From NCBI GenBank assembly GCA_946887105.1, contig CAMPKJ010000038.1:1-26675 (forward strand): a DNA stretch of 26,675 bases, given 5' to 3'. This document shows, in pieces, positions 18,015 to 25,295 of the stretch. The translations under genes and the position numbers were made by a program. The notes under the pieces are model-generated. The model ran no database searches, was not told the DNA's origin, and worked only from the letters and a program-made list of their open reading frames with translations. The stretch is from an uncultured Acidobacteriota bacterium. GTDB taxonomy: Bacteria > Acidobacteriota > Thermoanaerobaculia > Gp7-AA8. The first letter of the stretch is position 1. The number at the start of each line of letters is the position of its first letter.

Positions 18015-18827
18015 CTAACCGCTGACGAGTGCGTCGGCGCTGGCCTGTTCCGCGAGAGCCGCGGCGCGGGGGAAGAGGATGCAGTTCTCGAGGAAAATGT
18101 ATTCGTGGAGATGGGCCTCGAGCGTCACCAGATCCTCCAGAACCGAGTTGCATTGCGGCGACAGGGAATCGGAATCGGCCAGGCGCACGCGCAGCTCGCG
18201 CATGATGCGCAGTTGCGCCGCGATCGCGCCGTGCTCGGTGGCCAGCGTCCGTAGCGTGGATCCGAGACTCGCGGCGGCGACCGTTCCCCGGAACTCCGAG
18301 GAAACGGAGGAACTCGCCGCACGGAACTCACCCGGCGTACTTGCGCGCCCGAGAGAATGCGGCGCGCTCGTTTGCCACGCTTTCTCCAGCGCCTCGATGG
18401 TGCGGAACGCCTCTTCTTCCTCCTGGTGGAGGTGCGGCAGAATGATGGCCGCCAGCTTCATGAATGCGATGCGCAGGGAGACGAGATACGAGGGCACTCC
18501 TTCGGGCGCGCTGCAGACATCCGCCAGACGCAGGGCGATGTGGGCCAGCTCGTCACGCACGAAGCGGTGATGCTGCTGCACGAGATACCGCGTCAGCTCG
18601 CACAGCGGCCGATCGTTCCATGACGGCTTGTTCTCGCCGTGCTTCAGCCGGCGCAGCGCGGCGATGACGTCGTCCGGCACGATCCCTTCCGCGTGCGCCG
18701 CGTCTTCGAGCGACCGGTCGCCGGCGCAGGCGTAGTCGAGACCGAGCGACTCGAACAGAGCCATCGCCCCGGGTAGCTCGGCGGCCAGTTTCGCGATGGG
18801 ATTTCTGCCATCGATGGTCACGATCAT
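18015..18827 (-). CDS. ScdA/RIC-type di-iron (iron-sulfur repair) protein
   Basis: 270 residues. The N-terminal ScdA_N/DUF542-like domain (about 8-60) contains FESLGLDYACAGDRSLEDAA; the usual CCGG is reduced to a single Cys. A hemerythrin-like bundle follows with His-bearing helices: QQHHRF (H86/H87), LPHLHQEEEEAF (H132/H134), TEHGAI (H199) and EAHLHEYIFLEN (H239/H241). Such proteins repair iron-sulfur clusters after nitrosative or oxidative damage. Residues about 155-187 are a Ser/Ala-rich insert between helices, coded by repeat-like DNA. The ATG overlaps the double-USP stop, so both share the stress-type promoter upstream of that gene. Confidence 0.87.
   Translation of the reverse strand: MIVTIDGRNPIAKLAAELPGAMALFESLGLDYACAGDRSLEDAAHAEGIVPDDVIAALRRLKHGENKPSWNDRPLCELTRYLVQQHHRFVRDELAHIALRLADVCSAPEGVPSYLVSLRIAFMKLAAIILPHLHQEEEEAFRTIEALEKAWQTSAPHSLGRASTPGEFRAASSSVSSEFRGTVAAASLGSTLRTLATEHGAIAAQLRIMRELRVRLADSDSLSPQCNSVLEDLVTLEAHLHEYIFLENCILFPRAAALAEQASADALVSG
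18281..18326. repeat. GGAACTCCGAGG-type repeat inside the ScdA gene
   Basis: CCCCGGAACTCCGAGGAAAC (18286-18305), GGAGGAACTC and CACGGAACTCACC form clustered copies of a GGAACTC/GAGGAAC word. They code for the unconserved residues 165-185 of the hemerythrin protein. The same word builds the long palindrome in the acetyltransferase gene at 24925-25012. It may be a decayed copy of the same element. Confidence 0.45.
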
Positions 18828-19750
18828 CGCTCCGCTCCGACCGCGACCTCTTCGATGATTTTTTTCCCGGCGGTGGCCTCTCGTCGCACGGCCGCGCGAG
18901 GAATGACCAGCACCGGGCAGGACGCGAAGCGGATCACGCGCTCCGACGTCGTGCCGATCACGGTGGCGTCGCGGAAGAGCTTGTGCTGCGCGCCGACCAC
19001 CAGGAAATCCGCTCCCACTTCGTCGGCACAATCGAGCACGCGCTCCGCCGGTCCGCCGCGCACCACGAGCTCGCGATAGGCAATGACGTCCTGGAGCTCG
19101 GGAGCGATCCAGCTCCGCACCCGCTCCTCTTCATCCTTGATGTTCATCACCTCGTCGGCCTCGAGCACGTAGACGACCGTGAGGCGTGCGCCGAACGTCT
19201 CGGCAACGCGCGCCGCAACGTGCAACGACTCGCGCGCGACGTCGGTGAAGTTCACAGGGCACAGCACGTGGGTGATCGCGTAAGGAGTCGCACCGACGTA
19301 GTTGTCCTGCTTCGCGACGGTGAGGACCGGGCACTCGCTGCCGTGCAGCACACCCTCACTGACCGAGCCGAGGAGCGCACGGCGCCAGCCATGCCTGAGG
19401 TGTGTGCCCATGATCACGAGGTCCGCATGCCGGTCATTGACCGACGCGAGGATTGCCGGGACCGGTTGCCCGATCGTCACGTCGATCTCGTAAGGGCGGC
19501 CGCCCAGTACCGGCGCGGCATGTTGCTCCACCTCCGCACGCAGCAGCGCCCGATGTTCAGGCGTAGTGGTGATGTAGAGCCCGGCCGCCGGTCCGGCCAG
19601 GTTCACCGGATAGACGATCGGGTCGGCGTACATGACGGTGAGCTTCGCGGCGAAACGGTCGGCGAACAGGCGCGCGTAGCGAAGCGCCGGAACGCTGGAG
19701 TCGCTCAGGTCGGTCGGAGCGAGGATGCTGGTGATCACGAACGGCTTCAT
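18824..19750 (-). CDS. Universal stress protein with two USP domains
   Basis: 308 residues. Domain 1 (about 5-147) begins VITSILAPTDLSDSSVPAL and has MGTHLRHGWRRALLGS at the ATP-loop position. Domain 2 (about 158-290) begins ITHVLCPVNFTDVARES and has VGAQHKLFRDATVIGT. Both loops lack the second glycine of G-2x-G, so ATP binding is doubtful. A 20-residue charged tail follows. GGAGG lies six bases before the ATG. It is first in a two-gene operon with the ScdA-type gene and divergent from Hsp20; both directions carry their own stress-type palindrome. Confidence 0.93.
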   Translation of the reverse strand: MKPFVITSILAPTDLSDSSVPALRYARLFADRFAAKLTVMYADPIVYPVNLAGPAAGLYITTTPEHRALLRAEVEQHAAPVLGGRPYEIDVTIGQPVPAILASVNDRHADLVIMGTHLRHGWRRALLGSVSEGVLHGSECPVLTVAKQDNYVGATPYAITHVLCPVNFTDVARESLHVAARVAETFGARLTVVYVLEADEVMNIKDEEERVRSWIAPELQDVIAYRELVVRGGPAERVLDCADEVGADFLVVGAQHKLFRDATVIGTTSERVIRFASCPVLVIPRAAVRREATAGKKIIEEVAVGAER

Positions 19751-19784
19751 GGCCTACCTCCGGGAGCGCACCGCTCCTCTCCTA

Positions 19785-19838
19785 TGGATAGGCTGCATTC
19801 ATCGCTCCGGGGAGGATCTGCGTCACGGCTCGAAGTGA
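19785..19838 (-). promoter_or_regulatory. Stress-regulon type promoter (site 6): palindrome plus -10
   Basis: On the minus strand TCACTT-CGAG-CCGTGA (19823-19838) followed by CG, and TATCCA (19785-19790) beginning exactly 33 bases after it. The palindrome centre is 80.5 bases before the double-USP ATG. It is the only regular minus-strand member of the set and shares its region with site 7. Confidence 0.5.
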
Positions 19839-19849
19839 CGGGCAACGGG

Positions 19850-19903
19850 CTACACGCATGTGTGACCTGCGTCCTCCCCGGCGCCGATGACGCGACTTAC
19901 CTT
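19850..19903 (+). promoter_or_regulatory. Stress-regulon type promoter (site 7): palindrome plus -10
   Basis: CTACAC-GCAT-GTGTGA (19850-19865) and TACCTT (19898-19903) beginning exactly 33 bases after it, drive Hsp20. The palindrome centre is 90.5 bases before the ATG, so the leader is longer here, while the spacing from palindrome to -10 is the same as elsewhere. Confidence 0.6.
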
Positions 19904-19947
19904 CGATGTAGCCGCGGTCGAAGCGCGGCATCGATAGGAGGTAAGCC

Positions 19948-20415
19948 ATGACTTTCCTGACGAGGTTTGAACGCTGGGATCCGCTGGAAGAGCTGACGAC
20001 GCTGCGCAACCGGATGGACCGGCTCTGGGCACGCGTCAACACGGAGGACGCTTCGGAGCTCGCGAACTGGTCGGCGACGTCCGACGTGATCGAGTCGAAG
20101 GACGAGATCGTGATCAAGGCCGAGCTCCCGGGCATCGACGAGAAGAACGTCGACATCGAAATCGAAAGCGGCGTGCTGACGATCAAGGGCGAGCGGAACG
20201 CGGAGAAGGAGACGGAAGAGAAAGGCTTCCGTCGCGTCGAGCGCTCCTACGGCTCGTTCCTCCGGTCGTTCGCGCTGCCGCCGTCCGTGGAGCCGGAGAA
20301 GGTCTCGGCCACGTTCACGAACGGCCTTCTCGAAGTACACCTGCCGAAGAAGGAAGATGCGAAGCCGCGGTCGATCAAGGTCGACGTGAAGAAGCAGCTC
20401 GCAACGGCCGCCTAG
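19948..20415 (+). CDS. Small heat shock protein (Hsp20/alpha-crystallin)
   Basis: 155 residues. N-terminal arm FERWDPLEELTTLRNRMDRLW, typical of bacterial class-A Hsp20. The alpha-crystallin domain (about 43-140) has VIESKDEIVIKAELPGIDEKNVDIEI, GERNAEKE, SYGSFLRSFALP and ATFTNGLLEVHLPKKE, the last being the conserved A.xxNGvL block. It is an ATP-independent chaperone that holds unfolding proteins. AGGAGG lies seven bases before the ATG. The stop TAG (20413-20415) is part of the left inverted repeat of the MITE-like element. Confidence 0.97.
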   Translation: MTFLTRFERWDPLEELTTLRNRMDRLWARVNTEDASELANWSATSDVIESKDEIVIKAELPGIDEKNVDIEIESGVLTIKGERNAEKETEEKGFRRVERSYGSFLRSFALPPSVEPEKVSATFTNGLLEVHLPKKEDAKPRSIKVDVKKQLATAA

Positions 20416-20581
20416 TGTCGCGTCACACTTGAAAACGTGGGTGATTTGCGAGCGCCGGTGGGTCGGATGCAAGCCGTCGCGACGCAGGCGGTGCTGGCAC
20501 CACCGTCGAGGAGCGGCGGCGGAGCAGACGGCCCACCGCCGCCGCAAAGCACCGGCGGTTTCAAGCGTGACACGACACTAG
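20412..20581. mobile_element. MITE-like element with 23-bp terminal inverted repeats
   Basis: 170 bp. Left end 20412-20434 and right end 20559-20581 are inverted copies matching at 21 of 23 positions, each starting CTAGTGTCG. Inside, CGCCGGTG (20453-20460) pairs with CACCGGCG (20550-20557), and GCGGCGGCGG (20513-20522) pairs with CCGCCGCCGC (20536-20545), so the whole unit can fold as one branched hairpin. No protein of its own is credible. CTAG at both tips may be the duplicated target; if so the element inserted exactly at the Hsp20 stop codon and preserved it. Confidence 0.75.
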
Positions 20582-20596
20582 CCGCTCAGGTGAGTC

Positions 20597-20628
20597 CGGC
20601 GTGGTGCCGTTCCGGCGGCACCACGCCG
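20597..20628. terminator. Strong GC hairpin, possible Hsp20 terminator
   Basis: CGGCGTGGTGCCG (20597-20609) and CGGCACCACGCCG (20616-20628) make a perfect 13-bp stem with a 6-base loop. No T-tract follows, so intrinsic termination is uncertain; it may belong to an older Hsp20 terminator now separated from the gene by the MITE. The stretch 20629-20779 shows no gene or clear promoter. Confidence 0.45.
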
Positions 20629-20779
20629 TGGATCGTCGCGTCGTGCGCGCTCACCGACCTCGCCGATTTTCGTGATCTGCGCGACAATCGGCTGACGCCC
20701 TTCCAGCATCGATCGGCCATCTCGAACGGCGTCGTTACGCGCTCGAGGAGCCCGGATCGTCTATCGGTAGGAACTCTGC

Positions 20780-21331
20780 ATGGGAAAAGTATTCGACCAG
20801 ATCGACGAGACACTGCGGCAGTTCGTCGAACGGCAGCATCTGTTCTTCGTCGCCACCGCGCCCGCGAGCGTCGACGGACACGTGAACTGCTCGCCGAAAG
20901 GGCTGGACACGTTCCGCATCCTCGGGCCGGCCACGGTCGCCTATCTCGACTACACCGGCAGTGGCGCGGAGACGATTGCGCACCTGCGCGAGAACGGGCG
21001 CATCGTGATCCTGTTCTGTGCGTTCGAAGGGCCGCCGAAGATCGTCCGCTTCCACGGAAAGGGTGAAGTGATCGAGCCCGATCATCCCGATTTCGCGTCG
21101 CTGATCGGCCTGTTCGATCCGAACCCAGGCCTCCGCTCCATCATCCGCATCGCGGTGGACCGCATCAGCGACTCGTGCGGCTTCGGCGTTCCGCTCATGC
21201 GTTTTGAAAGCGACCGCAGCCAACTGCCGTCGTGGATGGAGAAGAAGGGCGAAGAAGGACTGGAGAGATACAAACAGCAGAAGAACGCCGTGAGTATCGA
21301 CGGAATCCCGGCGCTGCGCTCGCCCGGCTGA
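20780..21331 (+). CDS. Pyridoxamine 5'-phosphate oxidase-fold flavoprotein
   Basis: 183 residues. N-terminus FDQIDETLRQFVERQHLFFVATAPASVDGHVNCSPKGLDTFRIL is the standard split-barrel start, with the NCSPKG motif near residue 37. It is followed by VAYLDYTGSGAETIAHLRENGRIVILFCAF and a RFHGKGEV strand, all typical of the PPOX family of small FMN- or F420-binding oxidoreductases. The substrate is unknown. AGGA lies eight bases before the ATG at 20780. The gene is not preceded by the stress palindrome. It converges on the ABC permease gene, with the stops directly abutting. Confidence 0.92.
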   Translation: MGKVFDQIDETLRQFVERQHLFFVATAPASVDGHVNCSPKGLDTFRILGPATVAYLDYTGSGAETIAHLRENGRIVILFCAFEGPPKIVRFHGKGEVIEPDHPDFASLIGLFDPNPGLRSIIRIAVDRISDSCGFGVPLMRFESDRSQLPSWMEKKGEEGLERYKQQKNAVSIDGIPALRSPG

Positions 21332-22924
21332 TTACCACTTCCGGCGCAGATCCCAGACGTGAAACAGCTGCGCAAGGACGAGCAGCGCGATCGCGATCGT
21401 CGCGTACGCCGCGCTCACGGACGGTGTGGTCCTGCCGAACCATCCTGCGAAATCGAGCGCGGGGCTCGCGCCTTTGTCATTGAGCGCGATGTACCAGAAC
21501 GTCAGGAACGCGACGATGAAGGTCTTCGGATTCGAGCTGACGATTCCCAACGCGGTCGATGCCGCCGCCAGAAATGCGATCGACACGATGAGCGCGACGG
21601 CGGAGCGGGGCCGTAATGCGATTGCCCGCGCGACCGGGATGCCGAGAAACGCGATGGCGACGAGCAGCGCCGACGTGAACTTCCACGCCACGAACCGCGC
21701 GCGCAGTCCCGGCGTCGCATAAACGAGCGCGGTCGTGCCGGCGCGCTTCTCGCGGCAGGCGATGTCCGCCAGCGCGATGGCACACGCGGCGAACGCAAAG
21801 GGCAGTACGCCTTCGAAGAGCGGCTTCGCGTCTGTCCCGAGCGACGCCAGCGAGAATCCGATCATGGCGATCGAGACGAGCGGAAATTGCGCGAGCGTCG
21901 CCAGCGCGTCCGTGATCGCGGTACGCGCGAGGAGCGGCAGCCCGGGAAGCGCCAAAATGGCGTTTCCAACGCGCACGATCAGTTTCGCAATCGGCTTGGA
22001 GATGAAATTCAGGCGGCCGATCCAGCTCCTGTGCGCTTTTTCGTTCGGCATGGAACGGACGCGCGCGGGATCGAAACGATGAAAAAACACCCGCGCAATG
22101 AGCAGCAGCGACATCGGCCAGAGCGTGGAGACGATGCGCGGCATCACCCACTGCCACCCCCATTGCAGGCCGGGAAAGACCAATGCCGGTTTCGCGGCGT
22201 CGAACGTCGACGCGCCGATGGACAGTGAGTTGGTCTGATAGTTGGTCTTGAGCTGCTGCATCATGAAGCCGAGGCCGGAGACGTCGAAATATGCAGCCCA
22301 TCCGCCCTCGCCATTCTCGGTCATCGTCGCCACGGTGCCGATCAGCGACAGCCAGATGAAGAAATAGAGCACGTCCCCGAATTTCGAGCGCAGCAACGGC
22401 GTGCACTCGAACACGATCGCAAACGCCGACACGCACACGATGGCGGGCGGCAACAGCAGGAAGTACTGTCGCGCGAAGACGAGCGGTTCCAATGGCGCTT
22501 CGCCGCGCACGATCACCATGGCCATGGCGGTGGCCATGAAGCCGAACGTGAACAGCGACAGGAACACCACGTTGCCCGCGAATTTGCCGATGATGTATTC
22601 GCTGGCGCGCATGGTCGTCGACGCGATCACGAATCCGCAGCGCGAGAGCACGTCGCGCTTGACCGCGTTCGAGATCACGTAGAACCCGGCCAATCCGATG
22701 AACATCGTGCCCAGGACGGCGGTGGCCATGCCGATGGCCGCGGAGTTGTAGAGCGCGCGCCGGCCGGCGATGTTGATCAGCGTACGCCCGGTGGACGGAT
22801 CGGGAATCCACATGTACGGGATGAACGACAGCAGCACGAACACGACCGCGGTGGACGGCCGGCGCAGTCGGATCAGGACGTCGGCGCGAACGACGGCCGC
22901 CAGACGATAAAACCGCTCGTTCAT
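21332..22924 (-). CDS. ABC-2 type exporter, membrane subunit
   Basis: 530 residues, about twelve membrane helices in two sets: one near the N-terminus (RPSTAVVFVLLSFIPYMW to about residue 285) and one after the central charged linker (to HVWDLRRKW). The N-terminal part, with YFDVSGLGFM in the loop, resembles ABC-2 permeases of the gliding/Nat-type transporters. ATG at 22924 overlaps the ATPase stop (ATGA), so both are made together. Exported substrate not deducible. Confidence 0.88.
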   Translation of the reverse strand: MNERFYRLAAVVRADVLIRLRRPSTAVVFVLLSFIPYMWIPDPSTGRTLINIAGRRALYNSAAIGMATAVLGTMFIGLAGFYVISNAVKRDVLSRCGFVIASTTMRASEYIIGKFAGNVVFLSLFTFGFMATAMAMVIVRGEAPLEPLVFARQYFLLLPPAIVCVSAFAIVFECTPLLRSKFGDVLYFFIWLSLIGTVATMTENGEGGWAAYFDVSGLGFMMQQLKTNYQTNSLSIGASTFDAAKPALVFPGLQWGWQWVMPRIVSTLWPMSLLLIARVFFHRFDPARVRSMPNEKAHRSWIGRLNFISKPIAKLIVRVGNAILALPGLPLLARTAITDALATLAQFPLVSIAMIGFSLASLGTDAKPLFEGVLPFAFAACAIALADIACREKRAGTTALVYATPGLRARFVAWKFTSALLVAIAFLGIPVARAIALRPRSAVALIVSIAFLAAASTALGIVSSNPKTFIVAFLTFWYIALNDKGASPALDFAGWFGRTTPSVSAAYATIAIALLVLAQLFHVWDLRRKW

Positions 22925-23652
22925 GCCACGGCCACGTGTGCGGATTGCGTGTTGTTGATGATGTCGAGGAACGCCGCTTCGAGCGACGTCGTGGCCGTGT
23001 TGCGCATCAGCGCGTCCGGCGTATCGAACGCGACCAGCGCGCCGTCTTTCATGACCGCGATTTCCGTCGCGATCGACTCGACGTCCGAAACGATGTGCGT
23101 GGAGAGGATCACCAGCCTCCCCTCTCCGAGTTCCGACAGGACATTGCGAAAGCGCACCCGCTCCTCGGGATCGAGTCCCGCGGTCGGCTCGTCGACGATG
23201 ACCAGGTCGGGATCGTTCACCAGCGCCTGCGCGATGCCGAGGCGCTGCTTCATGCCGCCGGAGAAACCGCCGACCGCGCGATTGGCGGCGCCGTGCAGGT
23301 TCACCATCTCCAGCGTTTCCTGAATTTTCCTGCGCGAACGCACGCCTTTCAGTGCCGCGAAGTAGCTGAGGAACTCGAGCGCGGTGAGGTTGTCGTAGAC
23401 GCCGAAGTCCTGCGGCAGATAGCCGAGGCGGCGGCGGAGATCGTCCGGTCTTTTCAGCACGTCGACGTCGCGGACGAAGATCCGGCCGGTGGTCGGCCTG
23501 GTGACCGTCGCGATCATCTGCATCAGCGTGGTCTTGCCCGCGCCGTTGCGTCCGAGGAGGCCGAGCACGCCGCCTTTCGCGGAGAGCGTGACGTCGCGGA
23601 CGCCGTAATTGCCGGAGCGGAAGCGCTTGGAGATCGAGGTGATCTGCAACAT
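22921..23652 (-). CDS. ABC transporter ATP-binding subunit
   Basis: 243 residues. Walker A GRNGAGKTT (about 34-42), Q-loop YLPQDFGVYDNLTALEFL, signature FSGGMKQRLGIAQAL, Walker B LVIVDEPTAGLDPEER and switch His in STHIVSD are all intact. DrrA/Nat-type exporter ATPase, pairing with the overlapping permease. The ATG at 23652 has no Shine-Dalgarno. A TATAAC box seven bases upstream, framed by a palindrome, would start transcription at the ATG itself, so a leaderless message is likely. Confidence 0.96.
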   Translation of the reverse strand: MLQITSISKRFRSGNYGVRDVTLSAKGGVLGLLGRNGAGKTTLMQMIATVTRPTTGRIFVRDVDVLKRPDDLRRRLGYLPQDFGVYDNLTALEFLSYFAALKGVRSRRKIQETLEMVNLHGAANRAVGGFSGGMKQRLGIAQALVNDPDLVIVDEPTAGLDPEERVRFRNVLSELGEGRLVILSTHIVSDVESIATEIAVMKDGALVAFDTPDALMRNTATTSLEAAFLDIINNTQSAHVAVA

Positions 23653-23670
23653 GGGCCGGTTATACGGCCC
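23653..23670 (-). promoter_or_regulatory. Palindromic promoter/operator abutting the ABC ATPase start
   Basis: On the minus strand GGGCCG-TATAAC-CGGCCC ends at the base before the ATG. The central TATAAC fits a -10 box whose +1 would be the A of the start codon. The 6-bp arms on each side could be a repressor site. It lies in the 58-base gap after the recombinase gene. Confidence 0.5.
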
Positions 23671-23710
23671 GGCTGTGGCGATGTTGCGGACGCAGTGGGC
23701 GCGCGACGCG

Positions 23711-24688
23711 CTACTTCTTGATCGCCAGTCGCGCGCCGGCGGTCTCGGCGACGATCCGCGTGATGTGCGACTGCGGAGTGCGGCCGCGTTTCTGGATCGG
23801 CAGGCGCGTGTAGACCTGCGTGGAGAGGATCGACGCGTGGCCGAGGATCTCCTGCACGTCGCGGATGTCGGCGCCGGACGAGACCAGCATCGCCGCCATG
23901 GTGTGGCGCAGCGAGTGCGGCGTGACGTGGCGTTTGATCTCCGCCAGGCGCACGTGTTTCTTGAAGATGTTCTCGATCGAATAGATGGTCAGGCGCGTTC
24001 CGGAGCGGCCGACGAAGAGCGCCGGAGTCGAGAGCGTGCGCTCGCCGCGGAGCTCGAGGTACTGGCTCATGGCGATCAGCACGTCGTCCGAGGCCAGCGT
24101 GACCAGGCGGCCGCGCGTGGCCCGTCCGGTGATCTGAATGGTCTTGCGATCGAGATCGACGTCGCTGACGTTGACGGCCACCAGCTCGCCGATGCGGATG
24201 CCGGTGGAGAAGAGCAGCTCCAGGATGAGATTGTCGCGGACGGCGCAGAAGTAACGATTGCGGCTGCCGGCGGACTGGTCGCGCGACGTTGCCAGCTCGG
24301 CAACCTGCTCCTTCGGCGCGGCCAGCAGCGCGCGCACTTCGCGCGGCGACAGCACGGTGGGGACGCGGTTCTCGACCGGCTTCTTGATCTTCAGCTTGCG
24401 CGCCGGCGACTCGCTGACGATGCCCTGCTCTTCCAGGAAGCGGAAGAAGACTTTCAGGGCCGCCACCTTGCGGCGGATGGACGTGTCGCGATAGGTGCCG
24501 ACGCCGAGCTTGTCGAGGTAGGTCTCGAGGTCGTCCGCGGTGATCTCGATCGCGGGCGTGTCGTGCATGTGCAGGTGGAACTGGGCGAGGTCGGACTGGT
24601 AGGCGCGGAGGGTCCGATCGGACAGATTCCGGACCGTGTGTCCGTGCTCGAGGAATTGCGTGATCGCCTGCTGCACGTTCATAGTCAT
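23711..24688 (-). CDS. Tyrosine recombinase, XerC/D-like
   Basis: 325 residues. SAM-like N-terminal core-binding domain (ITQFLEHGHTVRNLSDRTLRAYQSDLAQF, about 8-90), then the catalytic domain: Arg in STGIRIGEL, HSLRH with His and Arg of HxxR, LGHASILSTQVYTR with the second His and the nucleophile Tyr. The beta-hairpin Lys, usually in GKGxK, is replaced: ITGRATRGRL. There is also an extra 15-residue loop before RDNLILELL. Start at ATG 24688 (MTMNV); ATG 24682 is also possible; the longer frame to 24853 is noncoding promoter DNA. No integrative element or att site is visible nearby, so a host Xer-type role is as likely as mobile-element integration. Confidence 0.88.
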   Translation of the reverse strand: MTMNVQQAITQFLEHGHTVRNLSDRTLRAYQSDLAQFHLHMHDTPAIEITADDLETYLDKLGVGTYRDTSIRRKVAALKVFFRFLEEQGIVSESPARKLKIKKPVENRVPTVLSPREVRALLAAPKEQVAELATSRDQSAGSRNRYFCAVRDNLILELLFSTGIRIGELVAVNVSDVDLDRKTIQITGRATRGRLVTLASDDVLIAMSQYLELRGERTLSTPALFVGRSGTRLTIYSIENIFKKHVRLAEIKRHVTPHSLRHTMAAMLVSSGADIRDVQEILGHASILSTQVYTRLPIQKRGRTPQSHITRIVAETAGARLAIKK

Positions 24689-24729
24689 GTCACTTGGCAC
24701 TGTGATTTTGCTGGGTGGGACCGGCTCGA

Positions 24730-24757
24730 AGTCTACGCGGCACCTTACTTTTGTCAA
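24730..24757 (-). promoter_or_regulatory. Sigma70-type promoter for the recombinase gene
   Basis: TTGACA (24752-24757, minus strand) is a perfect -35, with TAGACT (24730-24735) 16 bases on. Predicted start is about 35 bases before the ATG. It is the clearest housekeeping promoter in the window and lies in its most AT-rich intergenic stretch (24689-24815). Confidence 0.6.
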
Positions 24758-24815
24758 GAAATTATTTGCGCGTTGGAATATGCTGCAAAAGCATTGAAGC
24801 AGGACACTTAGGACG

Positions 24816-25295
24816 ATGCCCCCACGCGGATTACGCCTTTTCGTACGGCCCATCGAGGCCGCGGATCAACCGGCTCTGGAAGCGTTCTTTGCGCGGCAGA
24901 ACGAAGGTCTGACCCCACCGGACCGTTCCTCGGAGGGCCTCGGAGTTCCTCGGGGTTCCTCGGAGTGGACTGCCCCCGAGGAACTCCGAGGCACCGAGGA
25001 GCTCCGAGGAACCGCCGAACCGGCATGGGGTCTGCTCGGCAAGCTGCTCGGCGATGTGGTGGCGGTCGTGGCGCTGCAGATCACCGGCGACGCGTTGCGT
25101 GTCGAAGAGGTCATGGTCGCGCGCGAGCTGCGCCGGAAGTGGATCGGCCGCGTGATGATGCGCGAAGTCGAGCAGCTGGCCGTGAAGATGGATCGCCGCC
25201 GCATCGTCGTCGAAGACGCACGCGACGCGCAGGAGTTCTTCCGGCGCGTCGGATTCCAGAGTGAGGGTGAGAGATGGGTCAGGGTCGTTCCGTAG
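24816..25295 (+). CDS. GNAT-family acetyltransferase, interrupted by a palindromic insert
   Basis: 159 residues. It starts like many GNATs (LRLFVRPIEAADQPALEAFFARQ) and ends VAVVALQITGDALRVEEVMVARELRRKWIGRVMMREVEQLAV, then VEDARDAQEFFRRVGFQSEGERWVRV, the usual strand-helix-AxxFYxxxGF-type finish. The acetyl-CoA loop (Q/RxxGxG/A) is weak here: RRKWIGRVM. Residues about 37-66 are a Glu/Arg/Gly-rich run coded by the palindromic element at 24925-25012 and do not look like part of the fold. The reading frame stays open through it. Its acceptor is unknown. Its end overlaps the lytic transglycosylase start by 22 bases. Confidence 0.78.
   Translation: MPPRGLRLFVRPIEAADQPALEAFFARQNEGLTPPDRSSEGLGVPRGSSEWTAPEELRGTEELRGTAEPAWGLLGKLLGDVVAVVALQITGDALRVEEVMVARELRRKWIGRVMMREVEQLAVKMDRRRIVVEDARDAQEFFRRVGFQSEGERWVRVVP
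24925..25012. repeat. Palindromic element inserted in the GNAT coding sequence
   Basis: Arms 24925-24955 and 24974-25012 are inverted copies built from repeats of CCTCGGAGTTCCTCGG and its complement, separated by an 18-base loop. It can fold as one long GC hairpin. The arms differ by a short indel near the outer end. The element is read through in frame, adding about 29 residues to the acetyltransferase. Shorter, decayed copies of the same word occur at 18281-18326. Confidence 0.72.

Noticed and set aside
20437..21066. Open frame of 209 codons covering the MITE and the start of the PPOX gene
   Set aside because: It spans the hairpin-rich element, is out of frame with the PPOX protein and has no ribosome site or domain.
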